From contig DATHDS010000014.1 in the NCBI GenBank assembly GCA_035318925.1, positions 223,204 through 287,203 on the forward strand: DNA of 64,000 bases, given 5' to 3'. The notes under the pieces were generated by a model. That model had not been told where the DNA came from. It was given only the letters and a program-made list of their open reading frames with translations, and searched no databases. The translations under genes were made by a program, and so were the position numbers. Positions 49,702 to 58,463 of this stretch are shown piece after piece. The DNA comes from VAXT01 sp035318925. GTDB lineage: Bacteria > Actinomycetota > Thermoleophilia > Gaiellales > Gaiellaceae. Position 1 is the first letter of the stretch, and each line of letters opens with the position of its first letter.

Positions 49702-51486
49702 ATGGTGGCAACGCGACCGCCCTATCGTCAGACCTTCGTCCGGCTGCTCGGCTTCCTGAAGCCGTACAAGTGGTCGCTCGCCGTCTCGATCGTGCTCGCA
49801 GTCGGCTCCCAGGCCGCGGCGATGGCGATCGCGTACCTGACCGCAACCGGGCTTCAGGAAGCGATCACGGCCAAGAGCCGCCACGCCCTCTACACGATCG
49901 CTGCGCTCGTGCTGGCGGTCGGCGCGGGGCGGGCGATCTTCATGGCGGGCCGGCGCCTGATCTCGGGCCGGCAGGCGCTCGGAGTCGAGTTCGACATGCG
50001 GAACGCGCTCTACGCGAAGCTCCTGCGGCTCTCGTTCGGCTTCTACGACCGGCACCAGACCGGGCAGCTCCTGTCGCGCGCCACGATCGACCTGCAGACG
50101 GTCCGCTTCTTCCTCGGCTACGGCCTGATCTTCTTTTTCCAGAACGTGCTGATGGTCGTCGGGGCGACCGCGCTCATGTTCGCGGTCAACGTGCGCCTCG
50201 CTCTCGTCGCAACGGCCGTCACGCCGCTGATCGTCGTCTTCGCGTACCGCTATTCGACCGTCAGCCACCCCGTGCTGCGCGACGTCCAGCAGAAGATGGC
50301 CGACGTCGCGACGGTCGCCGAGGAGAATATCGTCGGCGTTCACGTCGTCAAGTCGTTCGCGCAGGAGCAGAACGAGCTCCAGAAATTCGCCGCTCGCTCC
50401 GAGCGCGTCTTCGAGCGCAGCATCGACGCGAACAAGCAGCGTGCGACCTACATCCCGCTGCTCTCCTTCCTGCCGCTGATCATGCAGGCTGGCGTGCTCT
50501 TCGAGGGCGGCCGGATGGTCGCGCAGGGCACCCTCGACATCAAGACCTTCTTCTTCTTCAACGTCCTCGTCGTCATGCTCGTCATGCCGCTTCGGATGCT
50601 CGGCATGTGGATCGGGCAGTCGCAGCGCGCGACGGCTTCGGGCGAGCGGATCTTCGAGATCATGGACGAGCCGGAAGAGATCTCCGACAGCCCGGGAGCG
50701 GTCGAGATGCCGGAGGGCGAGGGCCGCGTGCGCTACGAGCAGGTCTCGTTCGAGTACGCCCCCGGCCGCCTGGTGCTCCAGGACATCGACCTCGAGCTCG
50801 CGCCCGGTCGGACGGTCGCGCTGATCGGGCACACCGGTTCGGGAAAGACAACGCTCGCCTCGCTCGTCCCGCGTTTCTACGACACGACGAACGGCCGGAT
50901 CACGATCGACGGCGCCGACGTGCGCGACGTCAAGCTCCAGTCACTGCGGCGCGAGATCGGCATCGTCTCGCAGGACCCATTCCTCTTCTCGGCATCGGTA
51001 CGCGAGAACATCGGGTTCGGCCGGCCGGACGCAACCGACGAGGAGGTCGTCCGTGCGGCGACGCTCGCACAGGCGCACGAGTTCATCGATGAGCTTCCCG
51101 ACGGCTACGACACGATCATCGGCGAGCGCGGGATCACGCTTTCCGGCGGCCAGCGCCAGCGGCTCGCGATCGCGCGCGCGCTGGTCATGGAACCGCGCAT
51201 CCTGATCCTCGACGACGCGACCGCCTCCGTGGACGCGACGACCGAGGCAAAGATCCGCCTGGGGCTGCGCGAGGCGATGAAGGGGCGGACGACGATCATC
51301 ATCGCTCACCGCCTCTCGACGATCTCGCTCGCGGACGAGCTCGTGGTGCTCGACCGCGGCCGCGTGGTCGGGCGCGGAACGGACGAGGAGCTCCTCCAGA
51401 CGAACCCGGTCTACCGCGACATCTACGAGCACGGCCTGCTCGAACGCGAGTTCGCGGAGCGCGTCGAGGAAAGGGCGGCGGGATGA
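49702..51486 (+). CDS. ABC exporter half-transporter A (degenerate Walker B)
   Basis: 594 residues: six membrane spans to about 320, then the ATPase. Walker A 'GHTGSGKTTL', signature 'LSGGQRQRLAIARAL' (canonical), Walker B 'ILILDDATASVDA' with Asp in place of the catalytic Glu. That is the pattern of the non-catalytic partner in heterodimeric exporters. ATG 49702 lies only 3 bases after a TAGATT -10 (49693-49698). GTG 49705, 6 bases after, is the more likely leaderless start. Exports lipids or drugs in related systems. Confidence 0.92.
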   Translation: MVATRPPYRQTFVRLLGFLKPYKWSLAVSIVLAVGSQAAAMAIAYLTATGLQEAITAKSRHALYTIAALVLAVGAGRAIFMAGRRLISGRQALGVEFDMRNALYAKLLRLSFGFYDRHQTGQLLSRATIDLQTVRFFLGYGLIFFFQNVLMVVGATALMFAVNVRLALVATAVTPLIVVFAYRYSTVSHPVLRDVQQKMADVATVAEENIVGVHVVKSFAQEQNELQKFAARSERVFERSIDANKQRATYIPLLSFLPLIMQAGVLFEGGRMVAQGTLDIKTFFFFNVLVVMLVMPLRMLGMWIGQSQRATASGERIFEIMDEPEEISDSPGAVEMPEGEGRVRYEQVSFEYAPGRLVLQDIDLELAPGRTVALIGHTGSGKTTLASLVPRFYDTTNGRITIDGADVRDVKLQSLRREIGIVSQDPFLFSASVRENIGFGRPDATDEEVVRAATLAQAHEFIDELPDGYDTIIGERGITLSGGQRQRLAIARALVMEPRILILDDATASVDATTEAKIRLGLREAMKGRTTIIIAHRLSTISLADELVVLDRGRVVGRGTDEELLQTNPVYRDIYEHGLLEREFAERVEERAAG

Positions 51487-53285
51487 GAGTCTGGCAACCA
51501 GGGAGCCACCTCTCCCAGCGCCGCGACGCGAAGGTCGAGGACTGGTCGTGGCAGCGCACGGTTCGGCGCGTCTCGACGCTCGCCCGGCTCGCGGCGCCCT
51601 ACAAGCGCCAGACGCTGCTTGCGCTCGCGTCGCTCATTGCGGCGACGTTGGCGGCGCTCGCCCCGCCCTACCTCGCGAAGCTCGTCATCGACGACGGCAT
51701 CCGGCAGAAGGACGTGCACACGCTGACGGTCGTCGTCGCGCTCTTCATCGTCGCGGGGGTGTTGAACCTCGTGACGAGCTCGGCGCAGACGTATTTCACG
51801 GGCTGGACGGGCGAGCGGATTCTGGCCGATCTCCGCAACACGCTCTTCCGGCACCTGCAGAAGCTCTCGCTCGGCTACTACGAGCGCAACCGCGCGGGCG
51901 TCATCATCAGCCGGCTGACGAACGACGTCGAGGCGCTCGACCAACTGGTCACCGACGGGGTGACGACCCTCATCCAGAGCACGCTGTTCCTCTTCGGCAC
52001 CTCGATCATCCTCTTCTTCCTCGACTGGCGCCTGGCGCTCGCGACGTTGACGGTGATGCCGCTCATGTTCGTCGCGACGGCGATCTTCCGCGTGCGCTCG
52101 GCCCGCGCCTACCGGGCGGTGCGCGAGCGGCTCGGCCTCGTCACCGCGACGCTAGCCGAGGACATCAGCGGCATGCGGGTCGTCCAGGCGTTCCGGCGCG
52201 AGCGGGCGAATCAGCGCAACTTCGAAGAGGTGAACGCCCACTACCGCCGTGCGAACCAGACGACGGTGACGCTGAACGGCCTCTACTTCCCGTTTGTCGA
52301 CTTCCTCTCGGCGCTCGCGACCGCGATCGTGATCGGTTACGGCGGCTATCTCGTCTTCGGCGGCAGCCTGACGGTCGGCACGCTGCTCGCCTTCGTCCTC
52401 TACCTATCGAACTTCTTCGACCCCGTCCAGCAGCTCTCCCAGCTCTACAACACGTTCCTGGCCGCCGTGGCCGCGCTCGACAAGATCATGGACGTGATGG
52501 ACGAGGAGCCCGAGGTGCGCGACCAGGCCGAGGCTCGCGACCTCGAGCGGATCAAGGGCGATGTCCGCTTCGAAGGCGTTCGCTTCGGCTACGGAACGGG
52601 GCCTGAAGTTCTGCACGGGATCGATCTCGACGTCCCGGCCGGGACAACCGTCGCCCTCGTCGGCCATACCGGCGCCGGAAAGTCGACGATCGCCAAGCTC
52701 CTCGCGCGCTTCTACGACCCGCTCGAGGGGCGGATCACGATCGACGGCGTCGACCTTCGCGACGTGTCGCAGGCGTCGCTGCGGCGCCAGCTCGGCGTCG
52801 TGCCGCAGGAGGGATTCCTCTTCGCCGGCACGGTTCGCGACAACATCGCGTTCGGGCGGCCAGACGCCAATCCCGCGGACGTGGCGGCCGCCGCGAAGGC
52901 AGTCGGCGCGCACGAGTTCATCCTGGCGCTCGAAGATGGGTACGAGACGAACCTCCAGGAGCGCGGCACGCGGCTCTCGCTCGGCCAGCGCCAGCTGGTC
53001 GCGTTCGCCCGCGCCCTACTCGCGAATCCCCGGATCCTGATTCTCGACGAAGCGACCTCGTCGGTCGATATCGGCACGGAGCGCCGGATCGAGGGGGCGC
53101 TCCGCACGCTGCTCGCGGACCGCACCGCGTTCGTGATCGCCCACCGGCTCTCGACGATCCGCGACGCCGACCTGATCGTCGTCCTCGAGCACGGCCAGGT
53201 CATCGAGCAGGGAACCCACGACGAGCTGATGGCGCGCAGAGGCCTCTATACGTCGCTGTACGGGGACTGGGCCGAGGTCGCCTAG
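51483..53285 (+). CDS. ABC exporter half-transporter B (catalytic Walker B, degenerate signature)
   Basis: 600 residues, ATG sharing ATGA with half A. Six spans then ATPase: Walker A 'GHTGAGKSTI', signature 'LSLGQRQLVAFARAL' (second Gly replaced by Leu), Walker B 'ILILDEATSSVDI' with Glu. Paired with half A, one composite site combines canonical Walker and signature motifs and the other is defective, as in TM287/288-type exporters. The two must therefore work as a heterodimer. Confidence 0.93.
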   Translation: MRVWQPGSHLSQRRDAKVEDWSWQRTVRRVSTLARLAAPYKRQTLLALASLIAATLAALAPPYLAKLVIDDGIRQKDVHTLTVVVALFIVAGVLNLVTSSAQTYFTGWTGERILADLRNTLFRHLQKLSLGYYERNRAGVIISRLTNDVEALDQLVTDGVTTLIQSTLFLFGTSIILFFLDWRLALATLTVMPLMFVATAIFRVRSARAYRAVRERLGLVTATLAEDISGMRVVQAFRRERANQRNFEEVNAHYRRANQTTVTLNGLYFPFVDFLSALATAIVIGYGGYLVFGGSLTVGTLLAFVLYLSNFFDPVQQLSQLYNTFLAAVAALDKIMDVMDEEPEVRDQAEARDLERIKGDVRFEGVRFGYGTGPEVLHGIDLDVPAGTTVALVGHTGAGKSTIAKLLARFYDPLEGRITIDGVDLRDVSQASLRRQLGVVPQEGFLFAGTVRDNIAFGRPDANPADVAAAAKAVGAHEFILALEDGYETNLQERGTRLSLGQRQLVAFARALLANPRILILDEATSSVDIGTERRIEGALRTLLADRTAFVIAHRLSTIRDADLIVVLEHGQVIEQGTHDELMARRGLYTSLYGDWAEVA

Positions 53286-53297
53286 ACGATCGCCCGC

Positions 53298-53303
53298 TAG
53301 AAT
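53298..53303 (+). promoter_or_regulatory. -10 box of tRNA-Gln
   Basis: TAGAAT, 10 bases before the tRNA 5' end at 53314, located just behind the ABC gene stop. Confidence 0.4.
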
Positions 53304-53313
53304 CCGGCCGCGT

Positions 53314-53384
53314 TGCGGGGTCGTCTAATGGTAGGACGCCCGGCTCTGGACCGGGTAGTCTAGGTTCGAATCCTAGCCCCGCAG
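53314..53384 (+). tRNA. tRNA-Gln (anticodon CTG)
   Basis: 71 bases folding as a cloverleaf. Acceptor TGCGGGG/CCCCGCA (53314-53320 with 53377-53383), D arm GTCTAATGGTAGGAC, anticodon stem CCCGG/CCGGG around loop CTCTGGA giving CTG, and T arm TAGGT TCGAATC CTA (with one end mismatch possible). Discriminator base G (53384). CCA is not encoded. It serves CAG codons. Confidence 0.95.
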
Positions 53385-53398
53385 CCTCTTCAAAAAAG

Positions 53399-53420
53399 CC
53401 CTGCTGAGAGCAGGGTTTCT
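53399..53420 (+). terminator. rho-independent terminator after tRNA-Gln
   Basis: Perfect stem CCCTGCT (53399-53405) and AGCAGGG (53409-53415) with a 3-base GAG loop, preceded by a run of A and followed by TTTCT. Also able to work from the minus side thanks to the A-run. Confidence 0.85.
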
Positions 53421-53421
53421 A

Positions 53422-54390
53422 ATGCCCCAGCACTGCCTCTTCTCCTACTTCGAGCTCCAAGACCTCCAACGGCTGATGGACGCGATCGCAGCCTCGGGCA
53501 TGCCCGCCGGAACGCGCGTCCACGTCGGCAGCTACGGCGCCAGCCGGGAGGCGAGCGAGATCGTTCTCGCCTACGACGGAGGCCGTTACTCGCCGATCTT
53601 CAAGGCGCTCGAGCGCACGGCGGGCTGGGAGCGCAGGCGCCTCACTCCCGAGGAGGAGCGTCACGTCAGCCGCCGCTTCTCGGGCCGGGTTCCCGACGAG
53701 CCCGACCTGCTTCGTCTCTCGACGGCTCAGCGACTGGCCTGGGGCGTCGAGGTCGGGCGCCGCTACCGCGACACGATCAGGCATGCGCGCCAGGCGGGCG
53801 TGCGGATCAACTCGTGGCAGGTCGAGGAGCTCGGCACGCAGCTGGCCGGCTCGCAGGGCCGGCAGTACCGGGAGTTCGTGCGCGGCGTTCTTCAGGGCAT
53901 GACCTTCGGCCGGCGCGTGCTGAACGACCCTGAGCAGAAGGGGTGGGTCTGGGGAACCCGCCGCGCATTGCGACTCGCCTTGCTCCCGATCAACCAGGAG
54001 CTGAACGCCTTCTGGCATCAGCTCAATCGCGCCTCATTCCGAATCGTCGGCGAGGAGTTCCCGGACTTCGTCGGCGACCCGGCGCGTACGGCGCGAACGT
54101 GGTCGGACGGCCAGCGGGCCCTGGCCGCGGGCGGGCCGGTACGGCGCTCGCTCGCCAGCCGGTACGTCCCCGGCATGACGCCCGGGTACAGGATCGGTCA
54201 CGGCTACGGAGGGAACGTCGGCGGCCTGTCCCGCGCCGGCGTGAATCGCTGGCGAAACGGCTACATCGCGGAGCGCGCGCGCGTCGGCGTGGCCGGCTTC
54301 GGCGAGTACCTGTTTCGGTACGAGAATAGTCGCACCGTTGTCATGCAGGACACCGCGCGTGCGATCGCCCGCGGGATGCCGCAGCTCTGA
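53422..54390 (+). CDS. uncharacterised protein, 322 residues
   Basis: I recognise no family. The protein is soluble and rich in Arg and Gly, with a mixed alpha/beta first half ('GTRVHVGSYGASREASEIVLA', 'ERRRLTPEEERHVSRRFSG') and a helical second half ending in a Gly/Tyr-rich part ('GMTPGYRIGHGYGGNVGG'). The first ATG (53422) follows the terminator within 2 bases and has no ribosome site. ATG 53476 ('MDAIAASGMPAGTRV') is an alternative and would leave room for a promoter. Codon use looks like the neighbours. Not related to the cyclase genes downstream as far as can be seen. Confidence 0.6.
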   Translation: MPQHCLFSYFELQDLQRLMDAIAASGMPAGTRVHVGSYGASREASEIVLAYDGGRYSPIFKALERTAGWERRRLTPEEERHVSRRFSGRVPDEPDLLRLSTAQRLAWGVEVGRRYRDTIRHARQAGVRINSWQVEELGTQLAGSQGRQYREFVRGVLQGMTFGRRVLNDPEQKGWVWGTRRALRLALLPINQELNAFWHQLNRASFRIVGEEFPDFVGDPARTARTWSDGQRALAAGGPVRRSLASRYVPGMTPGYRIGHGYGGNVGGLSRAGVNRWRNGYIAERARVGVAGFGEYLFRYENSRTVVMQDTARAIARGMPQL

Positions 54391-54434
54391 GCTCGCGAGC
54401 ACGTTTGCAAAAGAAACGCGCGGGAACGGCATCT

Positions 54435-54530
54435 ATGACTGAGATGACCTCCATCACACTCGGCTTCCTGCTGATCGTGTTCAGCGTGCTCGTGCTCATC
54501 TGGGGCTTCCCGAACCTCCCCAAGCGCTAG
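54435..54530 (+). CDS. 31-residue single-span membrane microprotein
   Basis: Reads MTEMTSITLGFLLIVFSVLV and ends 'LIWGFPNLPKR'. One hydrophobic helix covers residues 8-25, short polar start, basic end. Located 44 bases behind the 322-residue gene and 63 bases before the CHASE2 cyclase. Too small for homology by eye; the clean transmembrane pattern supports it. Confidence 0.5.
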   Translation: MTEMTSITLGFLLIVFSVLVLIWGFPNLPKR

Positions 54531-54558
54531 CCCGGTCTCGCGCTTCGCAACCTGTGGC

Positions 54559-54586
54559 TTGTACGAGGTAGTCGTTCTCGTACAGT
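54559..54586 (+). promoter_or_regulatory. promoter of the CHASE2 cyclase gene
   Basis: TTGTAC (54559-54564), 16-base spacer, TACAGT (54581-54586), then 7 bases to ATG 54594. Both boxes are close to the sigma-70 consensus; the transcript would be leaderless. Confidence 0.5.
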
Positions 54587-54593
54587 TGCCCCG

Positions 54594-56462
54594 ATGGCTC
54601 GCACACCGAGTAGCAAGGGTCGCCTGCGCATTGCGCTCTTCCTCGCCGTCGGTCTCGCAGCCACGGGCCTGGCCCTCGTCAACTACGGCGTGCATGTTTG
54701 GGCCCGAGGCTCCGGCTGGGATATCTTCGGCGGCGCCGACCTGAGCTCGATCGACAGTCGCTTCTCGATCCGGGGAGAGGAGAAGCCGCCGACAAACATC
54801 GTCGTCGTCAAAGTCGACGGCCCCACTTTCAGCACGTTGCACGAGCGCTGGCCCTTCCGGCGCTCACTCCACGCGCGTCTGATTCAGAGGCTCAAGAAAG
54901 CCGGCGCGAAAGTGATCGCCTTCGACATCCAGTTCAGCGAGCCAACCCCAAACCCGCCTGGCTCGGATGCGGGCGCGAGACAGGACAACGAGTTCCTGCT
55001 GGCGTCCCGCGCAGCAGGCAATGTCGTCTTCTCGACGACAGATTTGAATCGGAAGGGGGAGCCGAACTTTCTCGGCGGTGAGGCAGGGATCCGCTTCACC
55101 CGGTCCCGAGTAGGCAACGGAAATTTCGAGCCCGACCCGGGGGGAGTGGACCGGCGCGTGCCGTACGAGGTCGTCGGCCTGAAGAGCTTCTCGGTCGTCA
55201 CGGTCGAGCGTGCGACCGGGCACGCCGTGCACCCTTTCTCAGGCGCCCGGAACCTGATCGACTTCGTCGGGCCGGTCGGGACAATTCCCTCGATCTCGTA
55301 CTCGGACGCCTATCTCGGCAAGTTCCCGAAGGGCTACTTCCGGGGCAAGATCGTCGTCGTCGGCGCCTGGGCGCCGTCGCTCCAGGACATTCATCCGATC
55401 TCGTTCGGGAACGACGAGATGCCCGGCCCCGAGATCCAGGCCAGCGCGATCTCGACGATCCTGCGCGGGCTCCCGCTGCAGACGGTGCCGAACTGGCTGA
55501 ACGTTCTCCTGATTGTCGTCCTCGGCGTGCTCGCGCCTCTTGCGAGCCTTCGGCTGAGCCTGCTGTGGACGCTCGTGGTGGCCCTCACCGCCGCGGCGCT
55601 CTATTTGGGGGCGGCCCTCATCGCCTTCGACCAGGGCTGGGTGCTGTCGTTCGTCTATCCGTTCGGCGCGCTGACCCTCTCCTCGATCGGATCGCTGGCG
55701 GCCCACTACCTGCTCGCGGCCTTCGAGCGCGAGCGCGTGCGCGATGTTTTCTCGCGCTTCGTGCCGGAGAGCGTCGTCGAGCAGGTCCTGGCACGGACCG
55801 ACGACGACCTCCGCCTGGGCGGAGTCTCGCTCTTCGGAACGGTCATGTTCACCGATCTCCGGGGCTTCACGACCTTCTCCGAGTCGCTTCCGGCGGCCAG
55901 GGTGATCGAGGCGCTGAACATCTACCTCAGCGAGATGACCGAGGCGATCCTGGACAACGGCGGGACGCTCGTCTCCTACGAGGGCGACGGCATCATGGCC
56001 GTCTTCGGTGCGCCCATCGAGCAGGCGAACCATGCGGACCAGGCCGTGGCGACATCACGCGAGATGCTGCTCGTGCGGCTCCCACGCTGGAACACGTGGC
56101 TCCGCGAGCACGAGTTGAGCAAGGGATTCAAGATGGGGATCGGTCTGATGAGCGGCTCGTTCATGTCCGGCAACGTCGGTTCCGAGCGGCGACTCGAGTA
56201 CACCGCGATCGGCGATACGACGAACACCGCCTCGCGTCTTCAGGGGCTGACGAAGGGCGAGCCCTATCTCATGTTCATGGCCGACTCGACCCGCGAGTCG
56301 CTGACGGCCGAGGTCGAGGACATCGTGTTCGTCGAGGAGTTCGAGGTTCGCGGCCGGCAGGGCAAGGTCAAGATCTGGTCGATCGAAGCGGCGAACTCCG
56401 AGGCTTTCGACGCCCGCGAGGCGGAAGCTGCTGCTGCTGAGGGGGCTGCCGAAACCGGTTAG
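54594..56462 (+). CDS. CHASE2-domain class III adenylate/guanylate cyclase
   Basis: 622 residues. One N-terminal span (about 12-32), an extracellular CHASE2 sensor (about 45-290, 'NIVVVKVDGPTFSTLHERWPF' and 'KVIAFDIQFSEP'), three further spans (about 300-385), then a cytoplasmic cyclase. Metal-binding Asp421 ('MFTDLRGFTTFSE') and Asp465 ('EGDGIMAVFGAP') plus transition-state Asn544 and Arg548 ('GDTTNTASRL') are all present, so it should be active. The purine-choosing residues do not settle cAMP versus cGMP. Its end overlaps the end of a FecR-like gene, a neighbour often seen with CHASE2 proteins. Confidence 0.94.
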   Translation: MARTPSSKGRLRIALFLAVGLAATGLALVNYGVHVWARGSGWDIFGGADLSSIDSRFSIRGEEKPPTNIVVVKVDGPTFSTLHERWPFRRSLHARLIQRLKKAGAKVIAFDIQFSEPTPNPPGSDAGARQDNEFLLASRAAGNVVFSTTDLNRKGEPNFLGGEAGIRFTRSRVGNGNFEPDPGGVDRRVPYEVVGLKSFSVVTVERATGHAVHPFSGARNLIDFVGPVGTIPSISYSDAYLGKFPKGYFRGKIVVVGAWAPSLQDIHPISFGNDEMPGPEIQASAISTILRGLPLQTVPNWLNVLLIVVLGVLAPLASLRLSLLWTLVVALTAAALYLGAALIAFDQGWVLSFVYPFGALTLSSIGSLAAHYLLAAFERERVRDVFSRFVPESVVEQVLARTDDDLRLGGVSLFGTVMFTDLRGFTTFSESLPAARVIEALNIYLSEMTEAILDNGGTLVSYEGDGIMAVFGAPIEQANHADQAVATSREMLLVRLPRWNTWLREHELSKGFKMGIGLMSGSFMSGNVGSERRLEYTAIGDTTNTASRLQGLTKGEPYLMFMADSTRESLTAEVEDIVFVEEFEVRGRQGKVKIWSIEAANSEAFDAREAEAAAAEGAAETG

Positions 56463-57478
56463 GGCTGCGCCAGGTAGCTGTGCCCGGCACGAACGTTGAC
56501 GGTCTTGTGGTGGCGGAAATCGCGAACGCGGACGATGCCGCGGAGGACCTTGGTCAGCGTCCCGTCGCAGCGGTCCTCGACCAGCCACCTCGTTCCGCGC
56601 ACGGTCGCCGAGCTGTAGCGGCCGCGGGTCGTGAACCGGCCCTTTGCGCTCCCGAAGAGCCGCCGTACCCGCCTCTTGCGCTGGACTGATTCGATGCTCA
56701 ACGCCCGCCCCGCACTGCTGCCTCGGCAGACGCCGAAGTTGCCACCGCCCAGCCGCAGCGTCATGAACGCCCCGGCCTTCTTGGCCTGCTCGATCGTGAA
56801 GATGCCCTGGGAGAAGTCGCCCGAGTTCGTCTTGCTGCCGCCGAGGCCCGCCGTCAGGAGGACCGTTCCATGCAGGGTGTTCACCTGTGAGCCGACCGGA
56901 ATCTCGGTCTGACCGTTCAGCGGGATGAACTTGCCCGTTCCCTTCTCCTTGATCAGAACGTTCCCTGCCACTTCCTGGACGCCGGCGATCTTGCCGGGCT
57001 GAGCCTGCTGGACGACGTCGATTTCGCACGGCGCGATGTCGCTGACGGACGTCCCGCTCGGTGTCGAGACCGCGTCGACGCCGACGATGTTCGTCACGTC
57101 CTCGTTCGGCGCTGTGAACGAGCCGGTGTAGGTCCACTGCTCGGTCGTGTCGACTTGTTGGTTCCCGTTCGTGTCGCCGCTCTGATAGGTGAGGAAGAAG
57201 TTGTCCGCGTCGTTGTCGGGAGTCCCGGCATCGGCATCGGGTGGCGTCGGGATCAGCAGGTTCTCATCGCCGGTGTTCTTGACGATTGCCTGGACCTCGA
57301 TCGGCTTGCCCGGGTCCACGCGGGTCGAGCAGGTCTGAGTGAGGTCGAGCGACGCAGCCTGCGCCCTGTGCGACGCGCCTCTCGCCGTCGTTGCCCCTGC
57401 GGAGAGGGTCACGCCCGCGAGGATCGCGGTCGCCACCGTGGCGAGTGTTTTCAACTGTGAATTCTTCAAATGACTCAC
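56459..57478 (-). CDS. secreted FecR-domain protein
   Basis: 339 residues from GTG 57478 with AGGAGGG about 12 bases before. N-terminal signal or anchor segment (about 10-30), then a Thr/Asp-rich beta domain (about 42-150, with two cysteines), then a FecR-like region: 'AGVQEVAGNVLIKEKGTG', 'IPVGSQVNTLHGTVLLTAG' and the closing 'GTRWLVEDRCDGTLTKVLRG'. FecR-like domains sense or bind envelope ligands. Convergent with the CHASE2 cyclase; the two stops overlap. A functional pair is inferred, not shown. Confidence 0.82.
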   Translation of the reverse strand: MSHLKNSQLKTLATVATAILAGVTLSAGATTARGASHRAQAASLDLTQTCSTRVDPGKPIEVQAIVKNTGDENLLIPTPPDADAGTPDNDADNFFLTYQSGDTNGNQQVDTTEQWTYTGSFTAPNEDVTNIVGVDAVSTPSGTSVSDIAPCEIDVVQQAQPGKIAGVQEVAGNVLIKEKGTGKFIPLNGQTEIPVGSQVNTLHGTVLLTAGLGGSKTNSGDFSQGIFTIEQAKKAGAFMTLRLGGGNFGVCRGSSAGRALSIESVQRKRRVRRLFGSAKGRFTTRGRYSSATVRGTRWLVEDRCDGTLTKVLRGIVRVRDFRHHKTVNVRAGHSYLAQP

Positions 57479-57578
57479 TTGCCGCAGACCCTCCTACTCG
57501 CGGGCGGCACAGGACAACTTCGCACCCTTTTTACACGCTTTCACTAGAAACGGCAAACAAGGAGCAAAACAAAGGATG

Positions 57579-57608
57579 TTGAGCGCAACCAGCAAATCTG
57601 TATAGGCT
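57579..57608 (+). promoter_or_regulatory. promoter of the aquaporin gene
   Basis: TTGAGC (57579-57584), 18-base spacer, TAGGCT (57603-57608), then 10 bases to ATG 57619. The surrounding 57530-57605 stretch is notably A-rich for this genome. Confidence 0.45.
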
Positions 57609-57618
57609 CCCGCTTCGC

Positions 57619-58395
57619 ATGAGGCTCCCCGGAACCCCAACCGTCGGCCCGCTGCCGCCCCTGGCGGAAACCTGGCGCCGCTCGTTCGTCGAATTCCTCG
57701 GCACGTTCGCCCTGGTGTTCGTGGGTGTCGGCGCGATCATGGCTGTCGGGCCACAGGCCGACGCGGGCACACTCGAGGTCGCGCTCGCGCACGGTCTCGT
57801 GATCGCGGTGATGATCTCGGCCGTCGGTCACATCTCGGGCGGCTACTTCAATCCGGCGATCACCCTCGGGTTCATGCTGACGAGGCGGATCACCGTCCTC
57901 CTCGGCATCTTCTACTGGTTCGCCCAGTTCGCAGGCGGCGTTCTGGCGGCGCTCCTCCTGAAATGGGTCTTCCCCGCCGCGTCCCGGAACCCGACGCACA
58001 TCGGCGCGCCCGCGCGACATACGATCGCCCTCGGCCCGGCTCTCGTCGTCGAGGCGCTGCTCACCTTCTTCTTGGTGTGGGTCGTCTTCGCGACGACCGC
58101 CGACCCGCGCAGCACGTATAGCTCGATCGCGGGCATCGCGATCGGCCTCGTCGTCGTCTTCGATAACCTCATGGGCTACCCGCTGACGGGCGCGATCATC
58201 AATCCGGCGCGCGCGCTCGGCCCACAGTTGATCGGCCACTCGTGGACGGACGCATGGATCTGGTACGTCGGCCCGTTCGCAGGAGGTGCGATCGCGGCGC
58301 TGCTCTATGACGAGCTCTTCCTGCGCCCTCTGGCTCCGCCTGCACCCCCGCCGCCTCCGCCGCCGGACCCGGGCCCGGCAGCCCCCGCCGCCTAG
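57619..58395 (+). CDS. aquaporin / MIP-family channel
   Basis: 258 residues, six spans and two half-helices. NPA motifs at 78-80 ('GGYFNPAITLG') and 195-197 ('AIINPARALGP'), with the filter Arg198 following the second. His71 in 'SAVGHISGG' fits a water-type selectivity filter more than a glycerol facilitator. The C-terminus ends in a proline-rich tail (run of about eight Pro). It lies between the two cyclase genes on the same strand, which suggests an osmotic or signalling context only by position. Confidence 0.92.
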   Translation: MRLPGTPTVGPLPPLAETWRRSFVEFLGTFALVFVGVGAIMAVGPQADAGTLEVALAHGLVIAVMISAVGHISGGYFNPAITLGFMLTRRITVLLGIFYWFAQFAGGVLAALLLKWVFPAASRNPTHIGAPARHTIALGPALVVEALLTFFLVWVVFATTADPRSTYSSIAGIAIGLVVVFDNLMGYPLTGAIINPARALGPQLIGHSWTDAWIWYVGPFAGGAIAALLYDELFLRPLAPPAPPPPPPPDPGPAAPAA

Positions 58396-58463
58396 CCTCA
58401 CCTGACTAGCCGAGAACACCTCGCTGGTGTCCGGCGGCCGGACCGCGCCACAATGAGGGGCGC

